Shown: positions 48,707 to 59,262, numbered from the stretch's first letter. The stretch: DNA of 64,000 nucleotides from Shewanella electrodiphila (GCF_023283985.1 NZ_JAKIKU010000007.1:62001-126000), one strand, 5' to 3'. Notes: generated by a model from the letters alone, not told the origin. Made by a program: numbers and translations.

Positions 48707-49864
48707 TTATTGAAAAGCAATTTGCTGCTTATTCACTGAGACTAATTCAAATGCCGTTTCAGTGACCGCTGCTAAAAAACCAATATTAATCGTATCAATG
48801 GTATCGTTAATCGTATGGTATTGTTTATGAGTCGGTACCCCTAAATACAGCCAAGGTATGCCCATTTTGTGAAACGGATAATGATCCGAAGCACGCAGCC
48901 AATCAATCTTCACCATGCTGCCGTTTTTCATTCTTGAACGGCTCTGCCGAATACATAATTGATTATAGTCTTGGAGTTGAGTTTTAAGCTGACTAAATTC
49001 AGATAAATTTTTCTCACCTTCTATATAAATTGCATGAGGCCTAGAAGGATTGCCGATCATATCGAGATTTAACGACATTTCCAGTTGCATATCAGGTGTT
49101 GAAGTTAATTGCTCAACTAGTGCATAAGAACCATATAAACCGGGTTCTTCAGCATCGGTGGCGACAATCATTAGATTGATATTGTCATTCTCTTGCTGTT
49201 GCCATTGCTCTGCGATTGCTAGCATCGCAGCGACGCCTGAGGCGTTGTCATCAGCGCCAGCAAACACCTTATTTCCTTTTTTACCTAAGTGATCATAATG
49301 CGCGGTAATCACGCGCCAGCGTTGGGAGTTGTTGCTGGCTTCTATGGTCGCAATTAAGTTGATGCCTTGTTTATCTGAAAAATTAGACCGGTAGTTAAAA
49401 GGCACCTCAAATTCATCTTGCCATGGTGTGAGGTTTAGCTCAGTAAAGCGCTGTTTAATGTACTCGCGACTGAGGTCGGCACCATATGTCCCGGTTTTTC
49501 TTCCTTCAAATTTAGGGCTACTTAATACGCGAATATCTTCAAGCAGCTGGCTTTGGTTGCTCCAGTGATTAACGGGTGAATTGCCACAGTTTTGCGACGC
49601 ACAGCCAGATAAGAATAAACACAACAACAGAACCGATAAAGCGTGAGCATTAAATGAAGAGATTGCAGACGAGAACGTTTGATTAACTAACTGAGAATGT
49701 AGAGCTTGTCCATGGCGAACAAGCTCATTATTTTTGCCAACGCTTGGACTTAAAGGCTTTAAGCTAAGTGCGTTTAAACTTAATGTCTTTAAATTTAATG
49801 CCTTTAAGCTTAGCCCCTTTAAAATTAGTGCCTTTAAAATTAGCGCCTTTAACTGAAATTCCAT
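48707..49864 (-). CDS. M28-family aminopeptidase-like lipoprotein with an unusual repeat-bearing N-terminus
   Basis: Zinc peptidase of 385 residues. The M28 core is intact: metal ligands in ITAHYDHLG, FAGADDNASGV, DAEEPGLYGS, LNLDMIG and the last His in KQYHTINDTID. A lipobox FLSGC lies about 90 residues in, preceded by HALSVLLLCLFLSGC. The first ~35 residues come from seven 15-bp repeats (LKALI-type). No ATG lies closer to the lipobox, so either this extended start is used or a non-ATG start makes a shorter protein. The signal peptide position is abnormal. Confidence 0.75.
   Translation of the reverse strand: MEFQLKALILKALILKGLSLKALNLKTLSLNALSLKPLSPSVGKNNELVRHGQALHSQLVNQTFSSAISSFNAHALSVLLLCLFLSGCASQNCGNSPVNHWSNQSQLLEDIRVLSSPKFEGRKTGTYGADLSREYIKQRFTELNLTPWQDEFEVPFNYRSNFSDKQGINLIATIEASNNSQRWRVITAHYDHLGKKGNKVFAGADDNASGVAAMLAIAEQWQQQENDNINLMIVATDAEEPGLYGSYALVEQLTSTPDMQLEMSLNLDMIGNPSRPHAIYIEGEKNLSEFSQLKTQLQDYNQLCIRQSRSRMKNGSMVKIDWLRASDHYPFHKMGIPWLYLGVPTHKQYHTINDTIDTINIGFLAAVTETAFELVSVNKQQIAFQ
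49756..49860 (-). repeat. 15-bp tandem repeat at the start of the M28 peptidase gene (seven units)
   Basis: Units of the form CCTTTAAAATTAGTG (plus view), six well-conserved and one degenerate, at 49756-49860. They encode LKxLx pentapeptides in frame. Length is divisible by three, so copy-number changes would alter the N-terminus without a frameshift. Confidence 0.85.
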
Positions 49865-49917
49865 TTCATATCCATTGGTTAGTCTTCCATAAAGTTTAAC
49901 TTTAACTACATTACCTT

Positions 49918-52836
49918 TTAATCGGATTTTTTATTTCCAGGTTTGGCTACAGGTTTTTTAGTGACCTTTTTAGCCGCTGCCTTGTTAGCTTTAGCCGATG
50001 TTAACGCAGGCATCTTCTCTAACAATGGCTTCAAGAAGTGCGCCGTGTGCGACTCAGTATTTTGAGCAACATCTTCAGGCGTACCACTCACTAGGATCAT
50101 GCCGCCGCCAGAACCACCTTCAGGACCTAAATCGACAATCCAGTCTGCGGTTTTAATCACATCTAAGTTGTGTTCAATCACCACAATAGTATTACCTTTT
50201 GCCTTTAATCTATGTAATACATCAAGCAATAATTGGATATCGGCAAAGTGTAAACCTGTAGTGGGTTCATCGAGAATATATAAGGTTTTGCCTGTATCTC
50301 GCTTAGACAACTCTTTAGATAATTTCACTCGCTGAGCTTCACCACCCGATAATGTCGTCGCGCTTTGGCCTAAGCAAATATAAGATAAACCAACATCAAC
50401 AAGCGTTTGCAGCTTACGAGCGATTGCAGGGATTGGATCGAAGAAGACGCGGGCTTCTTCAATGGTCATTTGTAACACTTCATGAATGTTTTTACCTTTG
50501 TATTTCACATCTAAGGTTTCGCGGTTATAGCGCTTGCCTTTACATGAATCACAGGGAACATACACATCTGGTAAAAAGTGCATTTCGACTTTAATTAAGC
50601 CATCACCCTGACAAGCTTCACAGCGACCGCCTTTAACGTTAAACGAGAAACGACCTGGCAAGTAACCACGGCTTCGAGATTCTTGTGTGGCAGCAAAAAG
50701 CTCACGGATCGGCGTAAATATACCTGTATAAGTGGCAGGGTTTGAACGTGGAGTACGGCCAATTGGGCTTTGATCAATATCGACAACCTTGTCGCATTGC
50801 TCCATACCTTTAATGCTTTTATGGGCAGCGGGTTCATCGACTGTCGCACCATTTAGCATACGGTGAGCGATTTTATAAAAAGTATCATTAATCAGTGTGG
50901 ATTTACCTGAACCAGAAACACCAGTGACACAGGTGAATAAACCAATCGGAATGGTTAAGTCGACATTTTTCAAGTTGTTACCTGTAGCGCCAAATAACTC
51001 AATAACCTTTTTCGGATCCATTGGTGTGCGCTGCTCACCGACGTGGATTTGTTTTTTACCGGAAATGTATTGACCAGTAATCGACTCTTCACACTCAATA
51101 ATATCTTTCAAGCCACCAGAGCAAATAACTTCTCCGCCGTGTACGCCAGCACCTGGGCCAATATCAATCACATGATCAGCCATGCGAATCGCATCTTCAT
51201 CGTGCTCGACCACGATAACCGTGTTACCTAAATCACGAAGGTGGATAAGGGTTTGGAGTAAACGCTCGTTATCGCGCTGATGTAGGCCAATTGATGGCTC
51301 ATCAAGGACGTACATTACACCCACAAGGCCGGCACCAATTTGACTGGCTAAACGGATACGTTGGGCTTCACCACCAGATAAGGTATCTGCCGAGCGATCT
51401 AAACTAAGATAATTAAGCCCGACATTGACTAAGAATCCGAGTCTATCACCCACTTCTTTAAGAATTTTTTCTGCTATTTGCGCTTTTTGACCAGTGAAAT
51501 GGATGTCTTTGAAGTAACCCAATGCTTCGCCAATGGACCATTCGGTTAATTGCGGCAAGGTTAAATCGCCAATGAACACATTACGGGCTTCTTCACGCAG
51601 GCGTGAACCGCCACAGCTTTTACACGATTGAGTATTAATGAATTTAGACAGTTCATCGCGCACTGAATTGCTTTCAGTTTCACGATAGCGGCGATCCATA
51701 TTATTCAATATGCCTTCGAAGGGATGATTACGAATAACCACATCACCACGGTCGTTAATGTATTTAAAGGCAATGCTCTGTTTGCCTGAGCCATGCAGAA
51801 CAATTTTTTGGACTTTATCTGTAAGCTGCTGAAACGGCGTTTCGACATCAAACTTATAATGTTCAGCCAATGAGCTGAGCATTTGGAAATAATAGAAATT
51901 ACGCTTGTCCCAGCCACGAATAGCGCCGCCAGCTAGCGATAACTCGCCATTAGTGATCACGCGGTCAGCATCAAAGTACTGTTGTACACCTAATCCATCA
52001 CAAGTTTGACAGGCACCGGCAGGATTGTTGAACGAGAAAATACGTGGCTCAAGTTCAGCCATAGAGTAGCCACAATGGGGACAAGCAAAATTAGCAGAGA
52101 ATACAATCTCTTCAGCTTCGCCTGCCATGTCAGCAACAACAGCAATACCGCCAGACATTTCTAGTGTGGTTTCAAATGACTCAGCTAAACGTTGTTTAAG
52201 ATCATCACGCACTTTGAATCTGTCGACGACCACTTCGATGGTGTGTTTAACATGTAAATCTAGGGTTGGTGGATCGGATAAGTCACATACATCACCATCA
52301 ATACGTGCACGGACATAGCCTTGTGCGGCTAGGCTTTCTAGTAACTTTACGTGTTCACCTTTACGGGCTTTAACCACTGGGGCTAATAACATCTGCCGAC
52401 TACCTTCTGGTAGCTCGAGCACCTTATCCACCATCTGGCTGACGGTTTGTGCCGCTAATGGTTGGCCGTGAGTCGGGCATCGAGGTTCACCAACGCGGGC
52501 AAACAGTAAACGCAGATAATCATAAATTTCAGTGATGGTGCCCACGGTTGAACGTGGGTTATGTGAAGTGGATTTTTGCTCAATTGAAATCGCAGGGCTT
52601 AAGCCTTCAATATGGTCGACATCTGGCTTTTCCATCAAACTTAAAAATTGACGTGCATAAGCAGATAGTGATTCAACATATCGACGTTGTCCTTCAGCAT
52701 ATAAAGTGTCGAAGGCTAATGATGATTTGCCTGAACCTGACAATCCCGTAATGACAATCAGTTTGTCCCGTGGAATTTTTAGGTCAAAGTTTTTTAAGTT
52801 GTGGGTTCGTGCACCACGAATTTCAATGGTATCCAT
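49918..52836 (-). CDS. uvrA: Excinuclease ABC subunit A
   Basis: DNA damage recognition ATPase of nucleotide excision repair (972 residues; E. coli 940). Two ABC modules: Walker [10 protein letters not shown] near residue 33 and GVSGSGKST near 650. Zinc modules CPHCGY...CQTCDG and CEACQGDG...CDSCKG, with CKSCGG between, and two LSGGEAQR signatures. The C-terminal Lys/Ala tail is longer than in E. coli. The divergent promoter region contains several CTGTA/TACAG sites. Confidence 0.97.
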   Translation of the reverse strand: MDTIEIRGARTHNLKNFDLKIPRDKLIVITGLSGSGKSSLAFDTLYAEGQRRYVESLSAYARQFLSLMEKPDVDHIEGLSPAISIEQKSTSHNPRSTVGTITEIYDYLRLLFARVGEPRCPTHGQPLAAQTVSQMVDKVLELPEGSRQMLLAPVVKARKGEHVKLLESLAAQGYVRARIDGDVCDLSDPPTLDLHVKHTIEVVVDRFKVRDDLKQRLAESFETTLEMSGGIAVVADMAGEAEEIVFSANFACPHCGYSMAELEPRIFSFNNPAGACQTCDGLGVQQYFDADRVITNGELSLAGGAIRGWDKRNFYYFQMLSSLAEHYKFDVETPFQQLTDKVQKIVLHGSGKQSIAFKYINDRGDVVIRNHPFEGILNNMDRRYRETESNSVRDELSKFINTQSCKSCGGSRLREEARNVFIGDLTLPQLTEWSIGEALGYFKDIHFTGQKAQIAEKILKEVGDRLGFLVNVGLNYLSLDRSADTLSGGEAQRIRLASQIGAGLVGVMYVLDEPSIGLHQRDNERLLQTLIHLRDLGNTVIVVEHDEDAIRMADHVIDIGPGAGVHGGEVICSGGLKDIIECEESITGQYISGKKQIHVGEQRTPMDPKKVIELFGATGNNLKNVDLTIPIGLFTCVTGVSGSGKSTLINDTFYKIAHRMLNGATVDEPAAHKSIKGMEQCDKVVDIDQSPIGRTPRSNPATYTGIFTPIRELFAATQESRSRGYLPGRFSFNVKGGRCEACQGDGLIKVEMHFLPDVYVPCDSCKGKRYNRETLDVKYKGKNIHEVLQMTIEEARVFFDPIPAIARKLQTLVDVGLSYICLGQSATTLSGGEAQRVKLSKELSKRDTGKTLYILDEPTTGLHFADIQLLLDVLHRLKAKGNTIVVIEHNLDVIKTADWIVDLGPEGGSGGGMILVSGTPEDVAQNTESHTAHFLKPLLEKMPALTSAKANKAAAKKVTKKPVAKPGNKKSD

Positions 52837-52925
52837 TCTTCACTCTGATGTTGTACTCGCTCGCCGATAAAGCTGAATATCTTGGCAAACAAGTTAAGGC
52901 ATTTGATTTGTGATTAGATTTTATT

Positions 52926-52962
52926 CTGTATTTATACAGTATTTCATACAGTATTGTACAGT
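52926..52962. promoter_or_regulatory. TACAGT cluster upstream of uvrA, possible SOS-type operator
   Basis: CTGTATTTATACAG at 52926 (14 bp) is followed by two further TACAGT units at 52947 and 52957. LexA boxes are CTG-N10-CAG; here the spacing is CTG-N8-CAG, so it is not canonical. uvrA is a known SOS gene, hence the suggestion. Confidence 0.3.
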
Positions 52963-53102
52963 GCTAAATTGTTAGTTCATTTGGTTGTTTTGTTAGCTAA
53001 AGTCGAATATTAATGAACTGCGATGTAAGACACATTATAACCTGTTTGTTTAACTTCATTAGCAAATACGATAAACAGTTGTACCTTGGTTCATTATTCC
53101 TT

Positions 53103-53130
53103 TTGAGCTAAATTAGGACGCTGTGATAAT
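53103..53130 (+). promoter_or_regulatory. Candidate promoter of the MFS gene
   Basis: TTGAGC as -35, 16-base spacer, GATAAT as -10 with TG extended element (TGTGATAAT). It lies 48 bases before the ATG. Confidence 0.5.
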
Positions 53131-53177
53131 ATGCGCAACTCAAAATTTTTTACAGATACAAAATTAAGGGCAACTGA

Positions 53178-54545
53178 ATGGCCAAAAATGGACTCTCCGG
53201 CATTGAGAAAAAGGTCGCATTTTCGTTAGCTAGTGTATTCGGCTTACGCATGATGGGCTTGTTTATGATCATGCCCGTGTTTGCGCTTTACGGCCAACAC
53301 TTGGAAGGATTCTCGCCATTATGGGTCGGTATAGCCATTGGTGCTTACGGATTAACACAAGCCTGTTTACAGATCCCAATGGGTATGTTGTCTGATAAAT
53401 ATGGCCGTAAACCGATTATTCTGGGCGGCTTAGTCATTTTTGCTATCGGCAGTATTGTCGCCGGCATGTCTGATCATATTTACGGTGTGGTGTTTGGGCG
53501 TGCATTACAAGGAATGGGCGCCATTGCCGCTGCTGTTTTAGCTTTGGCTGCTGACTTAACTCGTGATGAGCAGCGCACTAAAGTGATGGCGATTATCGGA
53601 ATGTGTATTGGTTTTTCATTTGCGCTGTCGTTATTAGCCGGGCCAATTGTCGCGCAATATGCAGGTCTTGAAGGCTTGTTCTTTTTAACCGCGATTTTAG
53701 CTGTATTGGGCATGGTTATTGTACAGGTGTTGGTGCCGAATCCTGTATCACAAGCGCCTAAGGGCGATACTGTCGCGACGCCAACCAAACTAAAACGCAT
53801 GTTGATGGATCCACAATTGTTCCGTCTTGATGCGGGTATCTTTATTCTGCATTTAGTCTTAACTGCGGTGTTTGTAGCTTTACCACTAGACTTGGTTGAC
53901 GCTGGTTTAGTGAAAGAAAAACATTGGATGTTGTATTTCCCTGCATTCATCGGCGCTTTCTTCTTAATGGTGCCGTTAATTATCATCGGCGTTAAGCGTA
54001 ATAACACCAAAACCATGTTCCAAATATCATTGATGATTATGATGGTATCACTGGCAGCAATGGGCATTTATGCCGATAACTTGTGGGTATTAAGTGGCGC
54101 AGTCGTGCTGTTTTTCACCGGCTTTAATTATTTAGAAGCCTCGTTACCTAGCCTTATTGCTAAGTTTTGCCCTATGGGGGATAAAGGTTCTGCCATGGGC
54201 GTTTATTCTACCAGTCAGTTCCTCGGTGCATTTTGCGGTGGTATGTTAGGCGGTGGCGCTTATCAACTTGTTGGCGCTTCAGGGGTGTTTTTTGTCGCAT
54301 TAGCATTGATGTTTGTTTGGTTATTATTGACCATTGGCATGGAAAAACCTGTGCTTCTTAAAAGCTATACGCTTGAAGCTGAAGCGAAAGATAGAAATCA
54401 TGCGCAAGATATGGCAACTCAGTTGTCACAACTATCTGGGGTTGCCGAAGCCATTGTGGTGATTGAAGAGAAAGCAGCTTATTTAAAAGTAGATGATCAA
54501 TTCGATTTAAGAGAAGCGCGAGCTGTGTTAGGCTCTGTCAGCTAA
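53178..54545 (+). CDS. yajR: MFS transporter with C-terminal YAM domain (YajR-like)
   Basis: Twelve-helix major-facilitator protein of 455 residues, near the 454 of YajR. Motif A GMLSDKYGRKPIILGG follows helix 2. The last ~70 residues (DMATQLSQLSGVAEAIVVIEEKAAYLKVDDQFDLREARAVLG) are the ferredoxin-like YAM domain. Substrate unknown; a proton-coupled exporter is expected. Lies between uvrA and ssb, divergent from the former and co-directional with the latter. Confidence 0.88.
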   Translation: MAKNGLSGIEKKVAFSLASVFGLRMMGLFMIMPVFALYGQHLEGFSPLWVGIAIGAYGLTQACLQIPMGMLSDKYGRKPIILGGLVIFAIGSIVAGMSDHIYGVVFGRALQGMGAIAAAVLALAADLTRDEQRTKVMAIIGMCIGFSFALSLLAGPIVAQYAGLEGLFFLTAILAVLGMVIVQVLVPNPVSQAPKGDTVATPTKLKRMLMDPQLFRLDAGIFILHLVLTAVFVALPLDLVDAGLVKEKHWMLYFPAFIGAFFLMVPLIIIGVKRNNTKTMFQISLMIMMVSLAAMGIYADNLWVLSGAVVLFFTGFNYLEASLPSLIAKFCPMGDKGSAMGVYSTSQFLGAFCGGMLGGGAYQLVGASGVFFVALALMFVWLLLTIGMEKPVLLKSYTLEAEAKDRNHAQDMATQLSQLSGVAEAIVVIEEKAAYLKVDDQFDLREARAVLGSVS

Positions 54546-54666
54546 GAATTAAATTCGTGTTTTTGTGGCTCAACTGATGCTTCAGTGAGCATAAAAATGA
54601 CATAATTGATTCAACAAAATTTGAACGTAATTAAATTTAGAACATGGTAAATCGCAGGAGATTTCA

Positions 54667-55416
54667 ATGGCCAGTCGTGGTGTGAATAAAGTAATTTTGG
54701 TCGGTAACCTAGGAAAGGACCCAGAGGTTCGTTACATGCCAAATGGTAACGCCGTCGCTAACTTTACTGTGGCAACGAGTGAGTCTTGGAAAGACCAACA
54801 AGGTCAACAGCAAGAACGTACAGAGTGGCATAACATCGTTATGTACCGTCGTTTAGCTGAAGTAGCTGGTGAATACCTGAAAAAAGGTTCTAAAGTTTAT
54901 TTAGAAGGTAAACTGCAAACTAGCAAGTGGCAGGATCAGACTACTGGTCAAGATCGCTACAAGACAGAAATTAACGCGATGGAAATGCAAATGCTGGATA
55001 GCCGTGGTCAAGGCGGTCAGCAAGGTGGCATGAACCAAGGTCAAGGTGGCTACGGTAATGCTCCTCAGCAAAGTGCACCTCAATCGCAAGGTGGTTACGG
55101 CCAGCAACAAGCGCAAGGTGGCTTCCAACAGCCAGCTCAGCAACAGCCAGCTCAGCAACAAGCTGCTCAAAAGCCTGCTTATACGCCTAAGCCACAAGCG
55201 CCAGCGCAACAACAAAGTGGTTTCCAGCAGCAGTCTGCTCCAGCACAGCGCCCAGCGCCAGCACAACAGCAGCAAGGTGGATTCCAACAACCTGCGCAAC
55301 AGCAAGGTGGCTTCCAGCAGCAATCTGCGCCAGCCCAACGCCCAGCGCCAACGCCACAACCACAAAATACTACGCCTGATTTAGGTGGAGATTGGGATGA
55401 CGATATCCCGTTCTAG
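54667..55416 (+). CDS. ssb: Single-stranded DNA-binding protein
   Basis: SSB of 249 residues (E. coli 178). The OB-fold occupies about residues 1-112 ([33 protein letters not shown]). The linker is a long Gln/Gly/Pro-rich tract with repeated [15 protein letters not shown] blocks. The acidic tip DDDIPF, which binds partner proteins, is intact. GCAGGAGA precedes the ATG. Strong terminator follows. Confidence 0.97.
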   Translation: MASRGVNKVILVGNLGKDPEVRYMPNGNAVANFTVATSESWKDQQGQQQERTEWHNIVMYRRLAEVAGEYLKKGSKVYLEGKLQTSKWQDQTTGQDRYKTEINAMEMQMLDSRGQGGQQGGMNQGQGGYGNAPQQSAPQSQGGYGQQQAQGGFQQPAQQQPAQQQAAQKPAYTPKPQAPAQQQSGFQQQSAPAQRPAPAQQQQGGFQQPAQQQGGFQQQSAPAQRPAPTPQPQNTTPDLGGDWDDDIPF

Positions 55417-55453
55417 AGATGACTGACTTTTTAAATTAAAATACAGTTTATGT

Positions 55454-55492
55454 AGGCCCCTTAGTATACAAATACTAAGGGGCCTTTTTTAT
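55454..55492 (+). terminator. Terminator after ssb
   Basis: Perfect 14-bp stem (AGGCCCCTTAGTAT with its complement), 4-base loop, then a T tract. Confidence 0.93.
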
Positions 55493-55689
55493 TGAACAAA
55501 CAACTTCATTTATTGTTTTTATTCACTTATAAAGACTTTGATATGTTGTTTGGGAAAAATTATTTATTGAAGCAAATAGCTTGATGGCTTGGGTTGATAA
55601 GTTAGGTTTCTGTGGTTGTGAGATTGTTGGTTAGTAATGCTAGAATGAGTATGCTCTCAAAATCCAGGTGTGGTTACTGCTTAAATTCT

Positions 55690-56598
55690 ATGAATCTATC
55701 TCAACTCGATCTCAATCAACTGATTATTCTAAAACAGCTTTTAGAAGAAAAGCATATCAGTAATACGGCTTTATCTATGGGACTGAGCCAGCCATCTATT
55801 AGTCGCTCTTTGAGTAAATTACGTGAATTGTTTGATGATCCATTATTGACGCGTATGGCTGGAGGCTATGAGTTAACCCCTAAAGCAGAATCAATCCAGC
55901 AAGATTTAAACATTATCCTCAATAAGGTCGAAAATTTAGTTAACAAACAAAGTTTTGATCCTAAAACCAGTGAGGCGACCATTAAAATCTTTGGCTTACC
56001 ACCGCAGATGAATCGAGTCATTGATGCAACTATTACTGATTTTCGTCAGCAAGCACCGAATATCACTTTAGAAATTGATACGTTACCCAAACCCCATTTT
56101 TCAGGCTTGTTGAAAGGTGATACTCATTTTGTGGTGACGGGTCATGAACCTTCATCTTCTGAAGGCTTGGTTTATCGAATGCCGCTGTTTAAGCGTGAAT
56201 TTGAATTGGTGATGTCACAATCTCACCCTCTTGCTGATAAGCCATTAACCATTGAAGAGTTACGTCATTGTCATTTTGGACAAATTTCATTACAAGGTGA
56301 AAAAGATCTTTCGATAGCCCCTTGTTTTGAGGCGCTAGGTATCAAAGACATTTCTATTCCAGTTCGTTTGAAAGACTTTTTTAGTGTGGGTACAGTGATT
56401 GAGAATACCGACATTATGTTTCATTTACCCAGTCACTTTTCTGAAGAACTTTGTCATCGACATGCACTTGTTTCAAGAAAGTCTCCTGCTGAACTTAAAG
56501 CCGATCAAACCCAAGTGTATCTCTATTGGCACAAGCGTTATCACAACGACCCTGTAAGTAAGTGGTTTAGGGGGCTAGTTAAATCAAAGTATTCATAA
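55690..56598 (+). CDS. LysR-family regulator next to a TonB receptor gene
   Basis: 302-residue LysR regulator. The helix-turn-helix is seen in residues about 14-50 (LLEEKHISNTALSMGLSQPSISRSLSKLRELFDDPLLTR). The ATG at 55690 is preferred because it opens the canonical MNLSQLDLNQL helix; an upstream frame from 55612 adds residues without homology. It lies 109 bases upstream of the receptor gene on the same strand, so it may regulate that module. Ligand unknown. Confidence 0.85.
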   Translation: MNLSQLDLNQLIILKQLLEEKHISNTALSMGLSQPSISRSLSKLRELFDDPLLTRMAGGYELTPKAESIQQDLNIILNKVENLVNKQSFDPKTSEATIKIFGLPPQMNRVIDATITDFRQQAPNITLEIDTLPKPHFSGLLKGDTHFVVTGHEPSSSEGLVYRMPLFKREFELVMSQSHPLADKPLTIEELRHCHFGQISLQGEKDLSIAPCFEALGIKDISIPVRLKDFFSVGTVIENTDIMFHLPSHFSEELCHRHALVSRKSPAELKADQTQVYLYWHKRYHNDPVSKWFRGLVKSKYS

Positions 56599-56665
56599 TG
56601 TAAATAGTCATTATGCAACCTAGCTATGTTTAATCCGTTGCGATGATTCTTATTAAGAGGCTTAA

Positions 56666-56680
56666 TACGAATCATTCTCA
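56666..56680. promoter_or_regulatory. Probable Fur box upstream of the second TonB receptor
   Basis: Read on the minus strand it is TGAGAATGATTCGTA, with 10 of 14 matches to TGATAATnATTATCA. Located 28 bases before the receptor ATG, in the gap after the LysR gene. Weaker than the box at 41689. Confidence 0.6.
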
Positions 56681-56707
56681 ATATTAAATAAAGTTTAAGT
56701 TAGGGTT

Positions 56708-58693
56708 ATGAATACACCAAATATCGCATTCGTTCGATCTCCTATAGCCATAGTTATCACCAGTTTACTTGCCACACTTTCTTTTAGTGCAATCGCCGAT
56801 GACGCGCACAATGCCACCATTTCAGAAGCGCCTGACAACGTCGACAAAATTCAGGTTTGGGGTACAACCATTACCAATAATTCGGCGCTTATCTCTGAAG
56901 ATATTGAAAAAAAACAAGCAGATCATTTAAGTGATTTATTGCGCGATCAGGCAGGTATCGATATTGGTGGCTCTCACTCTATGGTGCAGGGTATTAATAT
57001 TCGTGGTGTTGATGAGTTAGACCTTAACATTACCGTTGATGGTATTAGCCAGAACAACAATATGTTCCATCATTCAGGCAATTTACTCATTAATGCTGAC
57101 ATTTTAAAAGCGGTGGACATTAATGTTGGTACTAATTCTGTATTAACGGGTGGATTATCGGGTGGTGTGGCATTTGAAACCAAAGATGCCCAAGACTTGC
57201 TTGATCCAGAACAGGATTTTGGCCTGAGATTACACGCTAATTATGGCAGTAATGATTACGCGGGGGCATCAGCGACTTCGTATGCGCAACTGACCGATAA
57301 TATTGATGCAATGGTGTATTTTACCTACACAGATAAAAACAACTTTGACGATGGTGATGGTAATGAAATTGCAGGCAATAACGGCACCATTACTAATGGC
57401 ATCGTAAAACTAGGTTGGGATGTCGATGACTCTAGCCGCTTTGTGGTGTCTTATGATCAATATACTGATGAAGGTGACTATTACATCAAAACCAATTTCG
57501 GCAGTGGTTATAACGGCGACAATGACTTAGAAACTCAAGATATTGAATATACCCGTAGCAGTTTATCGCTTGCTTATGAGCTTGATTTAGGTGACACGAT
57601 TAATTTACGTACCAGTATTTACCAGAATGAGCTGAGCTACATGCCCTCTAACACTGAAGGCAGATCAGAACATACCGGTTATTCGATATTGGCTGAATCC
57701 AAGTTGGAATTTGCCAATATGTCTCATACTTTACGCTACGGTGGTGAAGGTTATGAGCAAACCTCTCAATATCTCGAAGACGGTGTATCAAATAATGAAG
57801 AAACTGCTAATTCAAACGACTTCTACATCGAAGATGAAATCGGCATAACGGAAAAACTGTTCGTGACCCCTGGTGTTCGTTATAACCACTATAAAGTCGA
57901 CATGTACTCGCCTGGCACTGATGACGGTCTAGAAAAAACCTGGACCGATTTCACCTTTGGCTTATCTGCTAAATACCTTATTAACGATCAATGGACCATT
58001 AGTGCTGGCTCTACAGAGCTATTTCAAGGCCCTGGCCTGAGAGAAACGTATACTGACTATGACACCATTTTTGACCAAGATTTAAAAGCGGAAACTGGGG
58101 TGAATAATACCGTAGGGCTATTATTCCTTGATCAAGATGTACTTGGTTTAGATCAGTTGGGTTTCTCAATCAATGTATTTAAGACTGAAATTAATGATTA
58201 CATTGATAACTGGTCAGTGGGTAAGGGGCGACCTGTAGGCGAATACACCAACTTGGGCGACTACGATATTGAAGGCTTTGAATCGACTTTAAGTTTGCGT
58301 AAAGACGCGTTTAATGCCCGAGTGACTTACTCTAAATCAAATTCTGAAAACCAAGATACAGGCGAAGCGTTACGTTATGAAGTGGGTGATAGTGCTTCTG
58401 TCACATTAGGCTACGAACTCAGTGAATATGATATCAGCTTCAATTGGACCTCATTAGTGACCTTAAGTAATGATGTGCCATATGACGGCGTAATCATTGA
58501 AAAAGCAGGTTATGACGTACACAACCTGACTATGCAATGGCTACCAGCAGATGTTGAAGCGCTGACTGTTAACTTTGGCATTGAAAACATTTTTAACGAG
58601 CAGTATTACTCACATGCGTCTTACACCAGTGATACGGTCCAAGACTACGAGTCAGGCCGTAACTTCAAATTAAGCGCATCATATATTTTCTAG
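56708..58693 (+). CDS. TonB-dependent outer membrane receptor
   Basis: Receptor of 661 residues with signal peptide (cleavage near FSAIADD), TonB-box-like VDKIQVWGTTI, and a plug domain with HLSDLLRDQAGIDIGGSHSMVQGINIRGVDELDLNITVDGISQ, then a beta barrel ending in KLSASYIF. The plug resembles the heme/vitamin/catecholate branch more than FhuE. It is followed by a hairpin and then two membrane protein genes on the same strand. Iron control is inferred from the Fur-type box. Confidence 0.88.
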   Translation: MNTPNIAFVRSPIAIVITSLLATLSFSAIADDAHNATISEAPDNVDKIQVWGTTITNNSALISEDIEKKQADHLSDLLRDQAGIDIGGSHSMVQGINIRGVDELDLNITVDGISQNNNMFHHSGNLLINADILKAVDINVGTNSVLTGGLSGGVAFETKDAQDLLDPEQDFGLRLHANYGSNDYAGASATSYAQLTDNIDAMVYFTYTDKNNFDDGDGNEIAGNNGTITNGIVKLGWDVDDSSRFVVSYDQYTDEGDYYIKTNFGSGYNGDNDLETQDIEYTRSSLSLAYELDLGDTINLRTSIYQNELSYMPSNTEGRSEHTGYSILAESKLEFANMSHTLRYGGEGYEQTSQYLEDGVSNNEETANSNDFYIEDEIGITEKLFVTPGVRYNHYKVDMYSPGTDDGLEKTWTDFTFGLSAKYLINDQWTISAGSTELFQGPGLRETYTDYDTIFDQDLKAETGVNNTVGLLFLDQDVLGLDQLGFSINVFKTEINDYIDNWSVGKGRPVGEYTNLGDYDIEGFESTLSLRKDAFNARVTYSKSNSENQDTGEALRYEVGDSASVTLGYELSEYDISFNWTSLVTLSNDVPYDGVIIEKAGYDVHNLTMQWLPADVEALTVNFGIENIFNEQYYSHASYTSDTVQDYESGRNFKLSASYIF

Positions 58694-58715
58694 TGTAGAA
58701 AAAGCATATCAATTT

Positions 58716-58742
58716 AAGGCTTAGCCCAGGCTAAGCCTTTTG
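58716..58742 (+). terminator. Terminator-like hairpin between receptor and downstream membrane genes
   Basis: AAGGCTTAGCC CA GGCTAAGCCTT then TT and GGG. The T tract is short, so partial read-through into 58792 is possible. Confidence 0.65.
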
Positions 58743-58791
58743 GGATTGCAGTGTAGTTAATCAATTAGTTAGCGATTTAGGTTATTTAATA

Positions 58792-59262
58792 ATGTCGGAT
58801 TGGAAACAAAACTTACAAAAAACACGTTATGTCATGGATGTGTTTTTTCTTATTGGCTTCATGATAGTGTCGGCGCCGCAAGCCACTGGCGTGCCGTTAC
58901 ACGAATGGTTCAGCGTGGTATTGATTGTACCTTTTGTCATTCATTTACTCTTACATTGGGATTGGGCTAAAGCCAGTTTTAAACGTTTATGCTCAAAAGT
59001 CACAATGAAAGAGCGCTTTAATATTGTATGGAGCTACCTCATTTATCTAATGATGCTATTAGTTTTTGTGAGTGGTTTTTTAGTCTCAGAGGCAATATTT
59101 CCTTTCCTAGATATTTCACTTGAAATACAAGCTTTTTGGTCAAAATTACACCATGATTCTGCCACCTTTATTATGCCGATGTTAGGGGTTCATTTAGCGC
59201 TGCATTGGAGCTGGATGGTAAAGTTCACTAAACGGATGATGACTAAGGAGAAAGCAGCATGA
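58792..59262 (+). CDS. Histidine-rich four-helix membrane protein (DUF4405-like), possible b-type cytochrome
   Basis: 156-residue protein with four hydrophobic helices. Two halves are alike: LHEWFSVVLIVPFVIHLLLHWDW (His37, His51, His55) and LHHDSATFIMPMLGVHLALHWSW (His120/121, His134, His138). The repeating His-x13-His-x3-His spacing suggests transmembrane heme b ligation, as in cytochrome b561-like proteins. With the upstream receptor it could reduce imported metal. Heme binding is inference. It overlaps the next gene by four bases. Confidence 0.7.
   Translation: MSDWKQNLQKTRYVMDVFFLIGFMIVSAPQATGVPLHEWFSVVLIVPFVIHLLLHWDWAKASFKRLCSKVTMKERFNIVWSYLIYLMMLLVFVSGFLVSEAIFPFLDISLEIQAFWSKLHHDSATFIMPMLGVHLALHWSWMVKFTKRMMTKEKAA

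Larger units (their letters stand above)
52837..53177. other. 341-base divergent region between uvrA and the MFS gene
   Basis: AT-rich. It holds a cluster of TACAGT direct repeats near 52926-52962 and a candidate promoter of the MFS gene at 53103-53130. No coding frame or RNA gene is seen. Confidence 0.6.

Noticed and set aside
52926-52939. CTGTATTTATACAG as a LexA box
   Set aside because: CTG and CAG are 8 bases apart rather than 10, so it is kept only as a low-confidence operator candidate.
53480-54067. Minus-strand 195-codon open frame
   Set aside because: It lies wholly inside the MFS gene in antisense; composition is a mirror of membrane-helix codons and there is no ribosome site.
54901-55365. 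Minus-strand Leu/Arg-rich open frame
   Set aside because: Antisense of the Gln/Pro-rich ssb linker; the Leu runs come from CAG codons read backwards.
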